Source: JBLIRR01 sp049472395
Lineage (GTDB): Bacteria; SZUA-182; DTGQ01; JBLIRR01
Direction of reading: 5' to 3'
NCBI GenBank assembly: GCA_049472395.1
Contig: JBLIRR010000025.1
Location: 1 to 64,000, forward strand
Length of the DNA stretch: 64,000 bases
A model generated the notes under the pieces. It saw nothing but the letters and a program-made list of their open reading frames with translations. It ran no database searches and was not told where the DNA came from. Positions within the stretch are counted from its first letter, which is position 1, and the number at the start of each line of letters is the position of its first letter. Made by a program: the position numbers and the translations under genes. Of this stretch, positions 43,830 to 52,268 are shown one piece after another.

Positions 43830-44351
43830 TTATGGTGAAGTTAAAGTTACTATATTCATAGAAGCTTCGAGAGCTCCCTTATTTAAATCTATCCGTTTTA
43901 ATCGCATTTTTTTTACCCATAAAAATTTCTCTGCAGTATCAATATGATAAAGATAGCTCTGTAGTTCATCCATTGAAAGGCCTTTAAAAACAACTTGTGC
44001 TTCGACTTCTTTTTGATTGGGGGATATCAAAGGTTTCATTGAAGTAATCTTGGACGAGATACGAGTTTTATCTGCCAAATCTTCAAGGAATGACATTATC
44101 TCAAAATTTTTCCCCTGGTTTTTTAAATATTCATCTATTAAAGCTGTTTGAGCTCTATACTGAAGATATTCATCCCGTACTTTTAGGATCTTATCTAATT
44201 CTCGTTTTTTCTGAGGAATCAATGCCTCAATCTCGTCCCTGTTTTTTTTTAAGGGAATAATAATGAAAAGGAGGACAACAAAGAGAAAAGAAATCAACAG
44301 ACCATATATAACTACTCTTTGTTTATTTCGAATTTGAAAGAATTTAATCAT
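43830..44351 (-). CDS. PilO/GspM-like type IV pilus or secretion-type inner membrane protein
   Basis: 173 aa. One N-terminal membrane span (about 12-34), a coiled-coil (PLKKNRDEIEALIPQKKREL) and a ferredoxin-like domain at the C-terminus, with the PilO pattern 'F...L..y...' near KFLWVKKMRLKR. PilO forms inner-membrane heterodimers with PilN in type IV pilus machines; no PilM or PilN gene is adjacent, so it is an orphan in a lipid A operon. The start abuts the TPR gene stop (shared base at 44351). Confidence 0.72.
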   Translation of the reverse strand: MIKFFQIRNKQRVVIYGLLISFLFVVLLFIIIPLKKNRDEIEALIPQKKRELDKILKVRDEYLQYRAQTALIDEYLKNQGKNFEIMSFLEDLADKTRISSKITSMKPLISPNQKEVEAQVVFKGLSMDELQSYLYHIDTAEKFLWVKKMRLKRIDLNKGALEASMNIVTLTSP

Positions 44352-45115
44352 TATTTCTGAGTTGTAGATTTTTGGGCTGTTGAAATTTCCAATCTCTTTT
44401 CAGCTTCTTTTACGAAGACTGACTGAGGGAAATTTATCAATACTTGCTGATAAGCCTCTGTGGCCTTATCCATATCATTTAATTCCTCGTAACATCGTCC
44501 GAGATCCATATAAATGGAATCTCGCAGCAAATAATCTTGATGCTTATCTAAGATGGAGTTAAATATTTCGCACGCCTGCGGTAACTCTTTCTTTTGTTCA
44601 TATGAGTAAGCTATCGTAATCAAAGCTTGGATTCCAAACTGCCCATTTGGATATTTTTTGATATATTCTTGTGCTCTGTTTATAACTTCATCGTATCTAC
44701 CCAAATAATACAGGCAATTTAGTTTGAAGAATCTGGCATTTTCAGCTGCCTTTGATCGGGGATAGAGTGTTATTACTTGATCAAATTCCTCCAGGGCTTT
44801 TGAATATTTCTCCTCCATTGTTTTAAATTGAGAAGGCACAGGTTGTGATTGATTTTGCGATTGAGTTGCTACAGATGCTTGGTAAGTTTGCATTGCCAAA
44901 GTATAAAGCTTTTGGGAATTCTCTTTCTTTGATTTAATATTGAAACGTATACCAAGACCAACAAGTACAACCAAAATTACTGCAATGATGGTAGCGGCTA
45001 AAATCTGTTGATTCTGCTTGTCTTTTAGCCACTCCATTACCTTGTGTGTTGTACTGACAAATTCATCTTCTTGCCGAAGAAGCTCCTTTCTTGAAATCTT
45101 TTTCTTTATTTTCAT
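44351..45115 (-). CDS. TPR-repeat membrane protein (YfgM/BamD-like)
   Basis: 254 aa. A membrane span (about 38-58; ILAATIIAVILVVLVGLG) is followed by several TPR-like helical pairs with YPRSKAAENARFFKLNCLYYLG and YPNGQFGIQALITIAYSYE, the spacing of envelope TPR proteins. The Lys-rich N-terminus is cytoplasmic, so the TPR part is periplasmic. Probably a scaffold for envelope assembly; no partner is proven. Coupled to the PHP gene by a four-base overlap and to the PilO gene by one base. Confidence 0.8.
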   Translation of the reverse strand: MKIKKKISRKELLRQEDEFVSTTHKVMEWLKDKQNQQILAATIIAVILVVLVGLGIRFNIKSKKENSQKLYTLAMQTYQASVATQSQNQSQPVPSQFKTMEEKYSKALEEFDQVITLYPRSKAAENARFFKLNCLYYLGRYDEVINRAQEYIKKYPNGQFGIQALITIAYSYEQKKELPQACEIFNSILDKHQDYLLRDSIYMDLGRCYEELNDMDKATEAYQQVLINFPQSVFVKEAEKRLEISTAQKSTTQK

Positions 45116-45774
45116 ATGTTCTCGTTCCCTTTCTTTTTTTGAAATATATTTTCCGAATTCTGAATAATTATATCCGCTTCATTCTCTGAAAGACCTGCCC
45201 CAAGGATAATCTGCCGTGCCATTATATCAGAGATAAGGTCAGATGGGGCATGACCATCTGTATTCACAATCATCTTCGCCTCATATTTCCTGGCGATTGA
45301 AGCTACATGGCCATTTGTCAAGGAGTGACCTCTCCGCGCAGATAATTCTAAAAAAATTTCTCTTTTAGCTGCTATTTTCACCACTTCATCAGAAACAAGG
45401 CCCGGATGGGCTAAAATATCAATATCAGCTTCTACCGCTGCACGATTAGTCCCAGGAGCTACAGGTTCAACTAAGGTCTCTCCGTGAACAATGATAATTT
45501 TAGCCCCCAATGCGCGAGCTTCTGATGCCAACGATACAATAGCATTAACTGGTATATGAGTCAACTCAATCCCAGGAAGCGCGTAAATCTTATTGTATTT
45601 ATTACACCAGGCACAGACCTCAACAATCCGGGAAATAATAAACTCAATATTCGATACATCAGCATGATCAGTAAGAGCGATAGCTTTATACCCGGTTGCC
45701 TCTGCCCTTCTGATTAATTCAGCAGGGAGAAGTTCACCATCACTGAAAAATGTGTGTGTATGTAAATCAATCAT
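45112..45774 (-). CDS. PHP-domain phosphoesterase
   Basis: About 220 aa. Starts MIDLHTHTFFSDGELLP and ends with the full set of PHP metal ligands: ALTDHADVSN, IIVHGETLV, ILAHPGLVS, LELSARRG and NTDGHAPSDLIS. The fold hydrolyses phosphoester bonds; the substrate (histidinol phosphate-like or other) is not known. I chose ATG at 45774 because the PHP domain begins there; an upstream in-frame GTG at 45852 would add 26 unrelated residues. First gene of the PHP-TPR-PilO-fabZ-lpxA-lpxI transcript. Confidence 0.87.
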   Translation of the reverse strand: MIDLHTHTFFSDGELLPAELIRRAEATGYKAIALTDHADVSNIEFIISRIVEVCAWCNKYNKIYALPGIELTHIPVNAIVSLASEARALGAKIIIVHGETLVEPVAPGTNRAAVEADIDILAHPGLVSDEVVKIAAKREIFLELSARRGHSLTNGHVASIARKYEAKMIVNTDGHAPSDLISDIMARQIILGAGLSENEADIIIQNSENIFQKKKGNENI

Positions 45775-45873
45775 TATTAAGGTTCTTCTTTTAGGGTAAT
45801 CCCCTTCCTCAATTAATCCTATCACATTACCATATTTTGCAAAATTTTTCACACTATTTTCTTAAAAAAATTT

Positions 45874-45909
45874 TTGACAGAATAACGGGGTATACAAGAT
45901 ATAAATCTA
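45874..45909 (+). repeat. 36-bp promoter-like dispersed repeat, copy Y
   Basis: TTGACAGAATAACGGGGTAT through GATATAAATCTA matches 30 of 36 bases of 26912-26947. Here it points toward the cohesin-like gene, 140 bp away, upstream of the better promoter at 45954. Confidence 0.55.
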
Positions 45910-45953
45910 GCGAAGTTCAGCCTCATACCAACAAGGGTAAATGGCTGTTTCAC

Positions 45954-45982
45954 TTGACAAAAATAAAAAATTTTGATATATT
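45954..45982 (+). promoter_or_regulatory. Near-consensus promoter of the cohesin-like gene, extended -10
   Basis: TTGACA (45954-45959), 17-bp spacer, TATATT (45977-45982) preceded by TGA. The gene starts at TTG 46046 after AAAGGAGGTG. Confidence 0.65.
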
Positions 45983-46045
45983 TAATAAAACTTTTTGTTC
46001 TATTAAAAATCCATGCCTTATTAGTATCAAAGGAGGTGTATTACT

Positions 46046-47290
46046 TTGAAAACTAAAATATTCATCTTTATCATATTAGCTTCCATAGCGAGTTTTATTC
46101 TTTCGGCAGGATTATATGCAGATGAACAATTATTTATTAATACTCAATCCTGTAATGAAGAGGGGGAGGTAACTTTTACAATCTCAGTCCGAAACATACC
46201 TGAGCCTATTAATGCATTAGGATTTGAGGTACAATTTGATTCATCAGTGTTGCAGTATAAGGATTTTGATTTTGGCAGTTTGACCCACTCAATGAACCTA
46301 TTCAATGCCAATTTGGATGAATCTGGAGAATCAATTATCATTGGTGGCTTCTCCTATGAGAATGATAAACTCATTCCACAGGGCAGCACAGGGACTATTA
46401 TTGAACTTATTTTCTCAGTAATTGAATGTCAAAATAGTTCTCTTGTTCTCACTCATTTAATGGATAATATCAAAGGATGGACACCTCATGTCGGTCATTT
46501 GCTCTATGAAAATGATTCCGAAGAACCATTAAATAATTGTCGGCTCACAATAAACGATCAAAGTTGCACTGGTTCAGGTGAGGTGACTTTTTCTGTATCT
46601 ATTGACAATACACTCATTCCAATTGAGGCGTTTGGATTTGAGGTTTATTTTGACCCTTCTATTCTAAATTATAAGAGGTTTACGAGAGGCAATTTAGTAA
46701 AAAATTTTAATATATTTGATGTGAATTTTGATCAATTAGGGAACTGCCTTATGATTGGGGGATTCTCATATGAACAGAACCAAATTATTCCCCAAGGAAG
46801 CACAGGTACTATCGTAGGGCTTACTTTTTCAGTATTACAGTGCAAAAAAAGCGCCCTTATTCTCACTAATCTCATCGATGACCTGGAAAATTGTCTTACA
46901 AAGGACGGATCATTAACACCCAAAGAAACTTCGAGCCAATTACCAACAAACCTGTGGGGATCAGGAACATCATGGTCTATAAATCCTTTTGGAACAACGT
47001 CATCATCAGGACTCTCACCATTTTCATGGAATGTATCCCCCAGCACACAGACTACTTCCCAATCAACGACATTATGGAACGTAAATTCCTCCCCATTTAT
47101 ATCCACTCCATCATCCTCACCATGGGGGACCTCTCTGTCTGGTGTCAGTACAGGCATATCATCCCTCTTTGGAACAAGCTCAACAATAATCTTCGGTGGT
47201 ACAACAATCAGTCCATCGACGCTCTTCTCACCTTCGTCATTAGGAGGGTGGCCAAGATCAACGACTACGACACCGGGATGGCTGTGGTAA
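46046..47290 (+). CDS. Secreted protein with two cohesin-like domains and a Ser/Thr/Trp-rich tail
   Basis: 414 aa. A signal peptide (IFIFIILASIASFILSAGLYA) is followed by two related ~120-residue cohesin-like domains (about 30-155 and 165-290). Each has GFEV.FD.S.L.Y..F..GSL....N.F..N, then GGFSYE...IPQGSTGTI and L.FSV..C. Cohesin-like modules bind dockerins or carbohydrates. The last ~115 residues are low-complexity Ser/Thr/Gly/Pro with recurring Trp and Phe (PFSWN, LWNVN, SPWGTS, GGWPRS, PGWLW). The start is TTG with a strong AAAGGAGGTG site. No sortase or GCFI tail is seen. Function unknown. Confidence 0.82.
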   Translation: MKTKIFIFIILASIASFILSAGLYADEQLFINTQSCNEEGEVTFTISVRNIPEPINALGFEVQFDSSVLQYKDFDFGSLTHSMNLFNANLDESGESIIIGGFSYENDKLIPQGSTGTIIELIFSVIECQNSSLVLTHLMDNIKGWTPHVGHLLYENDSEEPLNNCRLTINDQSCTGSGEVTFSVSIDNTLIPIEAFGFEVYFDPSILNYKRFTRGNLVKNFNIFDVNFDQLGNCLMIGGFSYEQNQIIPQGSTGTIVGLTFSVLQCKKSALILTNLIDDLENCLTKDGSLTPKETSSQLPTNLWGSGTSWSINPFGTTSSSGLSPFSWNVSPSTQTTSQSTTLWNVNSSPFISTPSSSPWGTSLSGVSTGISSLFGTSSTIIFGGTTISPSTLFSPSSLGGWPRSTTTTPGWLW

Positions 47291-47325
47291 GTTTTTGTAT
47301 AATTTGATTAAATAGGGCTACAAAT

Positions 47326-48201
47326 CTATCTATATAATATACCAATAACGGCAAGAGTATACAATAAAATATTGATGAGCAATGGGACATCAGTCACAAG
47401 AACCTTTTCAGGATTTCCTCCTTCATTTTTCTGGTGCATTAAATAAAGATAACGGAATATCCCGTATAATATAAAGGGAACAGTATAAATTAAGTGAGTT
47501 GTGTGGAATTTTTCGACTGTCTCGGGTGCTATAGTATATAAGGCATAGGCAATAACCGTGGCTGACGTCACCACAGCGATCATTTGGTCTAATAAATAAG
47601 GGCTGTACTCTTGGAGGATCATGCGATGCTTTGTTGCCTTTTCGTCTAATAATATCAATTCATGTCTTCTTTTGCTTAGGGCTAAAAATAATGAGAGAAG
47701 CACAGTGCAAATTAAAAGCCAAGAAGACATGGGGACATGAATTACTTCGACCCCTCCGATAACCCGTAATACAAATCCACAGGCAATTGAAAAGACATCC
47801 AAGATTACCACGCGCTTTAATATGAAGGAATAGCATAGTTGAAGCACAAGATAAAACAGACAGACAATAAAAAAAGACCTGCTTAGCAACCATCCGATGA
47901 ATAATGAACACACCATGATGACCACTACGCCAAAAAGTGCGGTCGATTTTCTTAAGTTACCGGAAGCCAAGGGTCTATGGCGCTTTAGGGGATGCATTCT
48001 ATCTGCGTGTATGTCTAACAGATCATTGATAATATAGACGGATCCGGAACAGCCGCAAAATATCCAGAAGGCGCCAATAGTCTTACACAACATTGTCACA
48101 TTAAGGAGGTTGCGTGAAAACACAATAGCGGCAAAGATGAGAACATTTTTAACCCACTGATTAGGCCGCATGCTTACTATAAGGAACTTCAATTCAGTCA
48201 T
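47326..48201 (-). CDS. UbiA-family decaprenyl-phosphate phosphoribosyltransferase-like
   Basis: 291 aa with about nine membrane spans. The UbiA motifs NDLLDIHADRMHPLKRHRPLA and, later, LSKRRHELILL match the group that makes polyprenyl-phosphate phosphoribose (DPPR synthase). That product can feed arabinose-type donors or other glycans. No DprE1/DprE2 epimerase genes are seen here, so the end product is open. It overlaps the upstream DUF362 gene by four bases. Last gene of the glycan cluster. Confidence 0.85.
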   Translation of the reverse strand: MTELKFLIVSMRPNQWVKNVLIFAAIVFSRNLLNVTMLCKTIGAFWIFCGCSGSVYIINDLLDIHADRMHPLKRHRPLASGNLRKSTALFGVVVIMVCSLFIGWLLSRSFFIVCLFYLVLQLCYSFILKRVVILDVFSIACGFVLRVIGGVEVIHVPMSSWLLICTVLLSLFLALSKRRHELILLDEKATKHRMILQEYSPYLLDQMIAVVTSATVIAYALYTIAPETVEKFHTTHLIYTVPFILYGIFRYLYLMHQKNEGGNPEKVLVTDVPLLINILLYTLAVIGILYR

Positions 48202-49301
48202 TCTTGTATCTCTGAGGGGTATTGTTCAAACAAACGGCCCCAGGGGCTGTCACTAAGCCATTGTGTTACCACATTATTACCCTTTCTCGGATACCAAAAA
48301 TGATCATGGTAATATTCACTTGCAAAGATGAAAATATTGACTAACGGAGTATGGAATAGCAATTTCTGAAAAATTCTCAATGGGGAACGCCATAATAGCA
48401 TGCCAACACCCGTCCCTAGATTTACTCCCACTTTGAAATTCCACCTTTCATCGGCAATTTCAGGCATCCCGACAATACCAATCTCTCTGGGATTACCCTG
48501 TCCTAAGCCTGCATATGTTGCATGAGCGATATAATCAATCTTCATCGGATCAAATCCCATTATCTGAGCAGCCACTGCATCGATTGCCACTTGATCGGCA
48601 GAGGCCATAATTACATCCTTTTGATAGGGGATGAGCGTTCTAGGCCCCGGGCCACTTCCTGCAGTGGTTCCATCCATGGTGCAAAAAATCCCTTTATGGA
48701 TTTCTTTCTGAATTGCGAGTAAATCAACGAGTGTATCATGTATCCATGTATGGGTATAATGCCGGTTTACGTTTAGAAGCCCTCCAAAAGCATTTTTAAG
48801 CGCTCCTGTCGTCACAGTATAACTATGAGTCTTCATGGTTGGCAGATGAACTATATTCTTTCCAAAAAAATAATCCGGCAAATAGATTCCTTCAGGATAT
48901 ATCTTATCAAGAACGAGCATTTTTGTTTTCGGCTTGTAGCGAATCCATTTCATATCTTCTGATTTAAAATTATATTTCTTTGGGATTTCATATTTCTCTA
49001 ACACAGGTCCGAACTTGTTATAGCGATCACCAAGATCAGCTATTGTTACAACCGTTTTATTATGAACATTGACAAGATCATTAAATCCGGCGTTGTGAAG
49101 AGCGCAAATTGTCCCTTCCAATTGCCAGGGTGTTGTGTTCGCTCCAGGATAGAGCAAATGCCAGCTGATATTGTCCTTTAAAATTGTTGTAGAGGATGAA
49201 TCCAGAGCATCTTTCATCCCAACAAGCTCACATAAATATTGATAATCCTGGACCACACTCTCAGGATTAGTTCGCAAAATCCCCACCTTTGCTTTCTTCA
49301 T
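48198..49301 (-). CDS. DUF362-family protein
   Basis: 367 aa. Recognised by KTHSYTVTTGALKNAFGGLLN, the GPGPRTLIPYQ and ADQVAIDAVAAQIMGFDP stretches that define DUF362, and an N-terminal region with NISWHLLYPGANTTPWQLEG. No C-terminal ferredoxin domain, unlike some members. Function is unknown; the family is often found near polysaccharide or cofactor genes. Overlaps the UbiA gene by four bases and starts one base after the GT2 stop at 49303. Confidence 0.85.
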   Translation of the reverse strand: MKKAKVGILRTNPESVVQDYQYLCELVGMKDALDSSSTTILKDNISWHLLYPGANTTPWQLEGTICALHNAGFNDLVNVHNKTVVTIADLGDRYNKFGPVLEKYEIPKKYNFKSEDMKWIRYKPKTKMLVLDKIYPEGIYLPDYFFGKNIVHLPTMKTHSYTVTTGALKNAFGGLLNVNRHYTHTWIHDTLVDLLAIQKEIHKGIFCTMDGTTAGSGPGPRTLIPYQKDVIMASADQVAIDAVAAQIMGFDPMKIDYIAHATYAGLGQGNPREIGIVGMPEIADERWNFKVGVNLGTGVGMLLWRSPLRIFQKLLFHTPLVNIFIFASEYYHDHFWYPRKGNNVVTQWLSDSPWGRLFEQYPSEIQE

Positions 49302-49302
49302 G

Positions 49303-50226
49303 TTAATCCTCTATCATTAAATTCTTCTTAATACTCTTGAAATCTTTATCGGTTCTATATCGTATTCTTCCTGTTACACTAAATAATGATGCACAGAGAC
49401 AATGCACAGGACAAAGCATAATATAGCGATAGAGTTTATTATTAAATAAATAGATTAGATTCTGGATTATATCAATTGGAGTAAGATAGATATAGACTGC
49501 TATATCATACAGTGCATATATAAAATAATACTTTGAGTTATATTTATTGTTAATGTATGAGAGAGCATAGCTATGGCCTATGATTGTTTTTAATCGTGAA
49601 AAATTTAATTCATGGTGATGATACACGACAGCATTTGCTTTATATATAATACTGTATCCTGCGTTGAGAACCTGTCTCTGCCATAGTATGTCTTCTGAGC
49701 CAGGTAAAAGATCATGGAATTTGAATCTTTTCCAGATAGATTTCCGCAGCGCACAATTTGCATTTGAAAAATGAATTTTTTTTACATCGTGAGTAGTCTT
49801 TTTAAACTTTATATCTTTATTTCCAAAAAATTTTTCAAATTGACGCGCCTCATATGGATTTTTCTCCTTAATGGAGATTTGTTTCCCATAAATAGCAGCT
49901 ACCTCAGGATCTGAAAAACCAAAGGTTAAATGAGCAAGCCATTGTGTATTACTGGGCAGAGTATGGGCTGAAAGATTTACCATTATTTCTCCATGTGCCA
50001 TTTCTGCCCCAAGATTAAGCGCTCTCCCATAGGTAAATGATCCCTCCGGCATCTGCACAAGCCTCACCGGGTATTTCTTTGTAAGCTCCACGGTTCCATC
50101 GGTTGATCCTGAATCTATAATAATTATTTCATATTCTCCATCGAAGTCTTGCCGGAGTATACCATCCAATGTCTCTCGGATTAATGCTCTCTCATTTTTT
50201 GTTCTAATAATAATGGATATATACAT
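49303..50226 (-). CDS. Glycosyltransferase family 2
   Basis: 307 aa. IIIRTKNERALIRETLDGIL, IIIDSGSTDGTVEL and the donor-site region VNLSAHTLP are GT2 features; the last replaces the usual D-x-D with NLSAHTLP, a variant seen in rhamnosyl-type enzymes. No membrane span. It belongs to the exopolysaccharide/O-antigen-type run of minus-strand genes; donor and acceptor sugars are unknown. Confidence 0.87.
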   Translation of the reverse strand: MYISIIIRTKNERALIRETLDGILRQDFDGEYEIIIIDSGSTDGTVELTKKYPVRLVQMPEGSFTYGRALNLGAEMAHGEIMVNLSAHTLPSNTQWLAHLTFGFSDPEVAAIYGKQISIKEKNPYEARQFEKFFGNKDIKFKKTTHDVKKIHFSNANCALRKSIWKRFKFHDLLPGSEDILWQRQVLNAGYSIIYKANAVVYHHHELNFSRLKTIIGHSYALSYINNKYNSKYYFIYALYDIAVYIYLTPIDIIQNLIYLFNNKLYRYIMLCPVHCLCASLFSVTGRIRYRTDKDFKSIKKNLMIED

Positions 50227-50248
50227 AATGGTATTATAGTAATATCTT

Positions 50249-51250
50249 CTATGTTAGCTTACGAGGCCTTTCTATGTAGATAATACCAAAAATAATCTCG
50301 CATATGGATTTATACCATATTCTTATATATTTTCTTCGATCAAGGGCATTTCTCTTCCGAACTATATACCCTATCGTCAATAATTGTTGAATAATATCTA
50401 ATGTTTTAATGGCACATAGTAATAACCGGGATTTATAATATTTATAAATAAATCTGTATCGATCTTTAATAATTCCTTCTATACTATGCCATCCATCAAT
50501 TTTATATGCCGTATCCTTTGTGAGAGAAAAATCGTTCAGAGCGGAAATTTGTCGCTCATAATGGATGACGTGTGGATATACAAGATAGTAACAGCGCCAT
50601 CCGACGATACGGGCTCTCATGCAAAAATCCTGATCAGCAACCCAGACAAAATATCTATTATCAAAAGGGCCAATCTCCTCATACAATTGCCTTCGAAATA
50701 TCATACATGCGTTCCATACGCATTCAACCTGTTTATTTTTTTTATGATCCCATTCACTAAGGCACGGCTTAAAAAGCCTCAAGTTTTTTAATATTCGATC
50801 TAACAACCTGAAGATATATTGTCTAAGACCCGGGCAATAAATCTCGCAAGGATTATAACTTCCATCAGGATACACCAAATTGGCACCAAGAATACCTGCC
50901 TGTTCATGCTCATTAAAGAAATGTATAAACTCTTCAAATAACTCCGAACTTACTACTATATCAGGATGCACAACCAGAAAATAATCACCTCGCGCCAACT
51001 TAAGCAGAGGATTGATAGCTTTTACAAATCCGGCATTATAGGAGTATTTCTTAATATATATAGGTACTGATGAGGATGTTGAAGCAATTGACTGGGCGAT
51101 GCTGAAGCTTTCATCTGTGGAATCATTATCCGCAATAAAGATTTCAATTTCATGGGGGGGCTTCGCAGCCAACAATGATTCTACACATCTTTTGAGCAAG
51201 GGCCCTGTATTGTAATTTATAATAAAAACTGAAATTATCATCGTGAACAA
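50249..51250 (-). CDS. Glycosyltransferase family 2 (WbbL-like)
   Basis: 333 aa. SVFIINYNTGPLLKRCVESLL, IFIADNDSTDESF, and VHPDIVVSSELFEEF give the GT2 donor site; the second half has VECVWNACMIFRRQLYEEIGPFD, typical of rhamnosyltransferases of the WbbL type. Cytoplasmic. It follows the ADH-synthase-like gene in the same direction after 133 bp. Confidence 0.87.
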   Translation of the reverse strand: MFTMIISVFIINYNTGPLLKRCVESLLAAKPPHEIEIFIADNDSTDESFSIAQSIASTSSSVPIYIKKYSYNAGFVKAINPLLKLARGDYFLVVHPDIVVSSELFEEFIHFFNEHEQAGILGANLVYPDGSYNPCEIYCPGLRQYIFRLLDRILKNLRLFKPCLSEWDHKKNKQVECVWNACMIFRRQLYEEIGPFDNRYFVWVADQDFCMRARIVGWRCYYLVYPHVIHYERQISALNDFSLTKDTAYKIDGWHSIEGIIKDRYRFIYKYYKSRLLLCAIKTLDIIQQLLTIGYIVRKRNALDRRKYIRIWYKSICEIIFGIIYIERPRKLT

Positions 51251-51383
51251 TAACGTGATGCAATGATACCACCTATTCTTTGTACTGCGTTTCTCTCTCC
51301 GAATAGATTTTTAGCTATGATCAGTATTACTTTGACTCTTTTATACATTACTGCTCTATTGTTGCTCTCTTTATCATATCTCG

Positions 51384-52190
51384 TTATTTATCGGTTTTTA
51401 AAATCTCCAATGCATCCTCTACAGTTATATTTTCATGAACAATATTGCAAATAGCCTTCACCATAGCCTTTTTTCTTTTATGTTGAAACACATTGCGTCC
51501 GATGGAGACCCCAGCTCCCCCCGCATCGAGAGAATCCTTTACAATCTGAAAAATCTCCCGCTCTTTATTCGTCTTCTCACCCCCGGCAATCAATACAGGG
51601 ATTGGGCACCCTTTGACTACCTCCTGAAAGGATTCTTTTGTTCCAGTATAACTTACCTTAACCAAATCTGCTCCCAACTCTGCAGCTATTCGTGCTGCGT
51701 GTTTGACACCCTCCGCAGAGGTCTCCTCCTGGAATTTATCCCCCCGTGTATACATCATTGCCAATAATGGCACTCCCCATTCCATACATTGTATGGCGAC
51801 CTGACCAAGGTCATAGAGCATCTTAGACTCACTCTCAGCCCCGATATTTATATGTACTGATACTGCATCTGCTCCCATCTTCAAAGCCATTGTGACTGTA
51901 TTTACTAAGACCTTTGCATTAGGATCCGGCGCCCACACCGTGCTTCCAGAAAGATGAAGGATAAGACCTATATCCCTGCCATGCATTCGATGGCCATGCA
52001 AAGGCAGCCCGACATGTCCTAAGACAGCATTAGCCCCTCCTTCAGCAATCTCATTCACCATATCCCTCATATCAACAATCCCTTCGATAGGGCCAAGAGT
52101 TACCCCATGATCCATAGGCACAATAACTGTCCTTTTCGTATTACGCTCAATAATTCTTTCAAGGCGTATATTTTTTCCTATTCCCAACAT
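51384..52190 (-). CDS. Archaeal-type class I aldolase (ADH synthase / DhnA family)
   Basis: 268 aa. The sequence matches 2-amino-3,7-dideoxy-D-threo-hept-6-ulosonate synthase and related DhnA-type fructose-bisphosphate aldolases: VPMDHGVTLGPIEGI, DAVSVHINIGAES, the Schiff-base region ADLVKVSYTG, PVLIAGGEKT and GGAGVSIGRNVFQH. In archaea it starts an alternative aromatic amino acid route; in bacteria related enzymes feed other aminosugar or aldol steps. It sits inside a glycan cluster, so a sugar-building role is possible. No partner DHQ synthase gene is in the window. Confidence 0.82.
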   Translation of the reverse strand: MLGIGKNIRLERIIERNTKRTVIVPMDHGVTLGPIEGIVDMRDMVNEIAEGGANAVLGHVGLPLHGHRMHGRDIGLILHLSGSTVWAPDPNAKVLVNTVTMALKMGADAVSVHINIGAESESKMLYDLGQVAIQCMEWGVPLLAMMYTRGDKFQEETSAEGVKHAARIAAELGADLVKVSYTGTKESFQEVVKGCPIPVLIAGGEKTNKEREIFQIVKDSLDAGGAGVSIGRNVFQHKRKKAMVKAICNIVHENITVEDALEILKTDK

Positions 52191-52268
52191 ACTTCAGTAT
52201 CTCTCCTCTTTTAAATTTAGTTCATTATTAATTCATCGCACAATATTAATATTCATTTTATTAGAGTA

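Noticed and set aside
46732..47157. Minus-strand frame opposite the cohesin-like tail
   Set aside because: Arises from the low-complexity Ser/Thr coding; no start signals.
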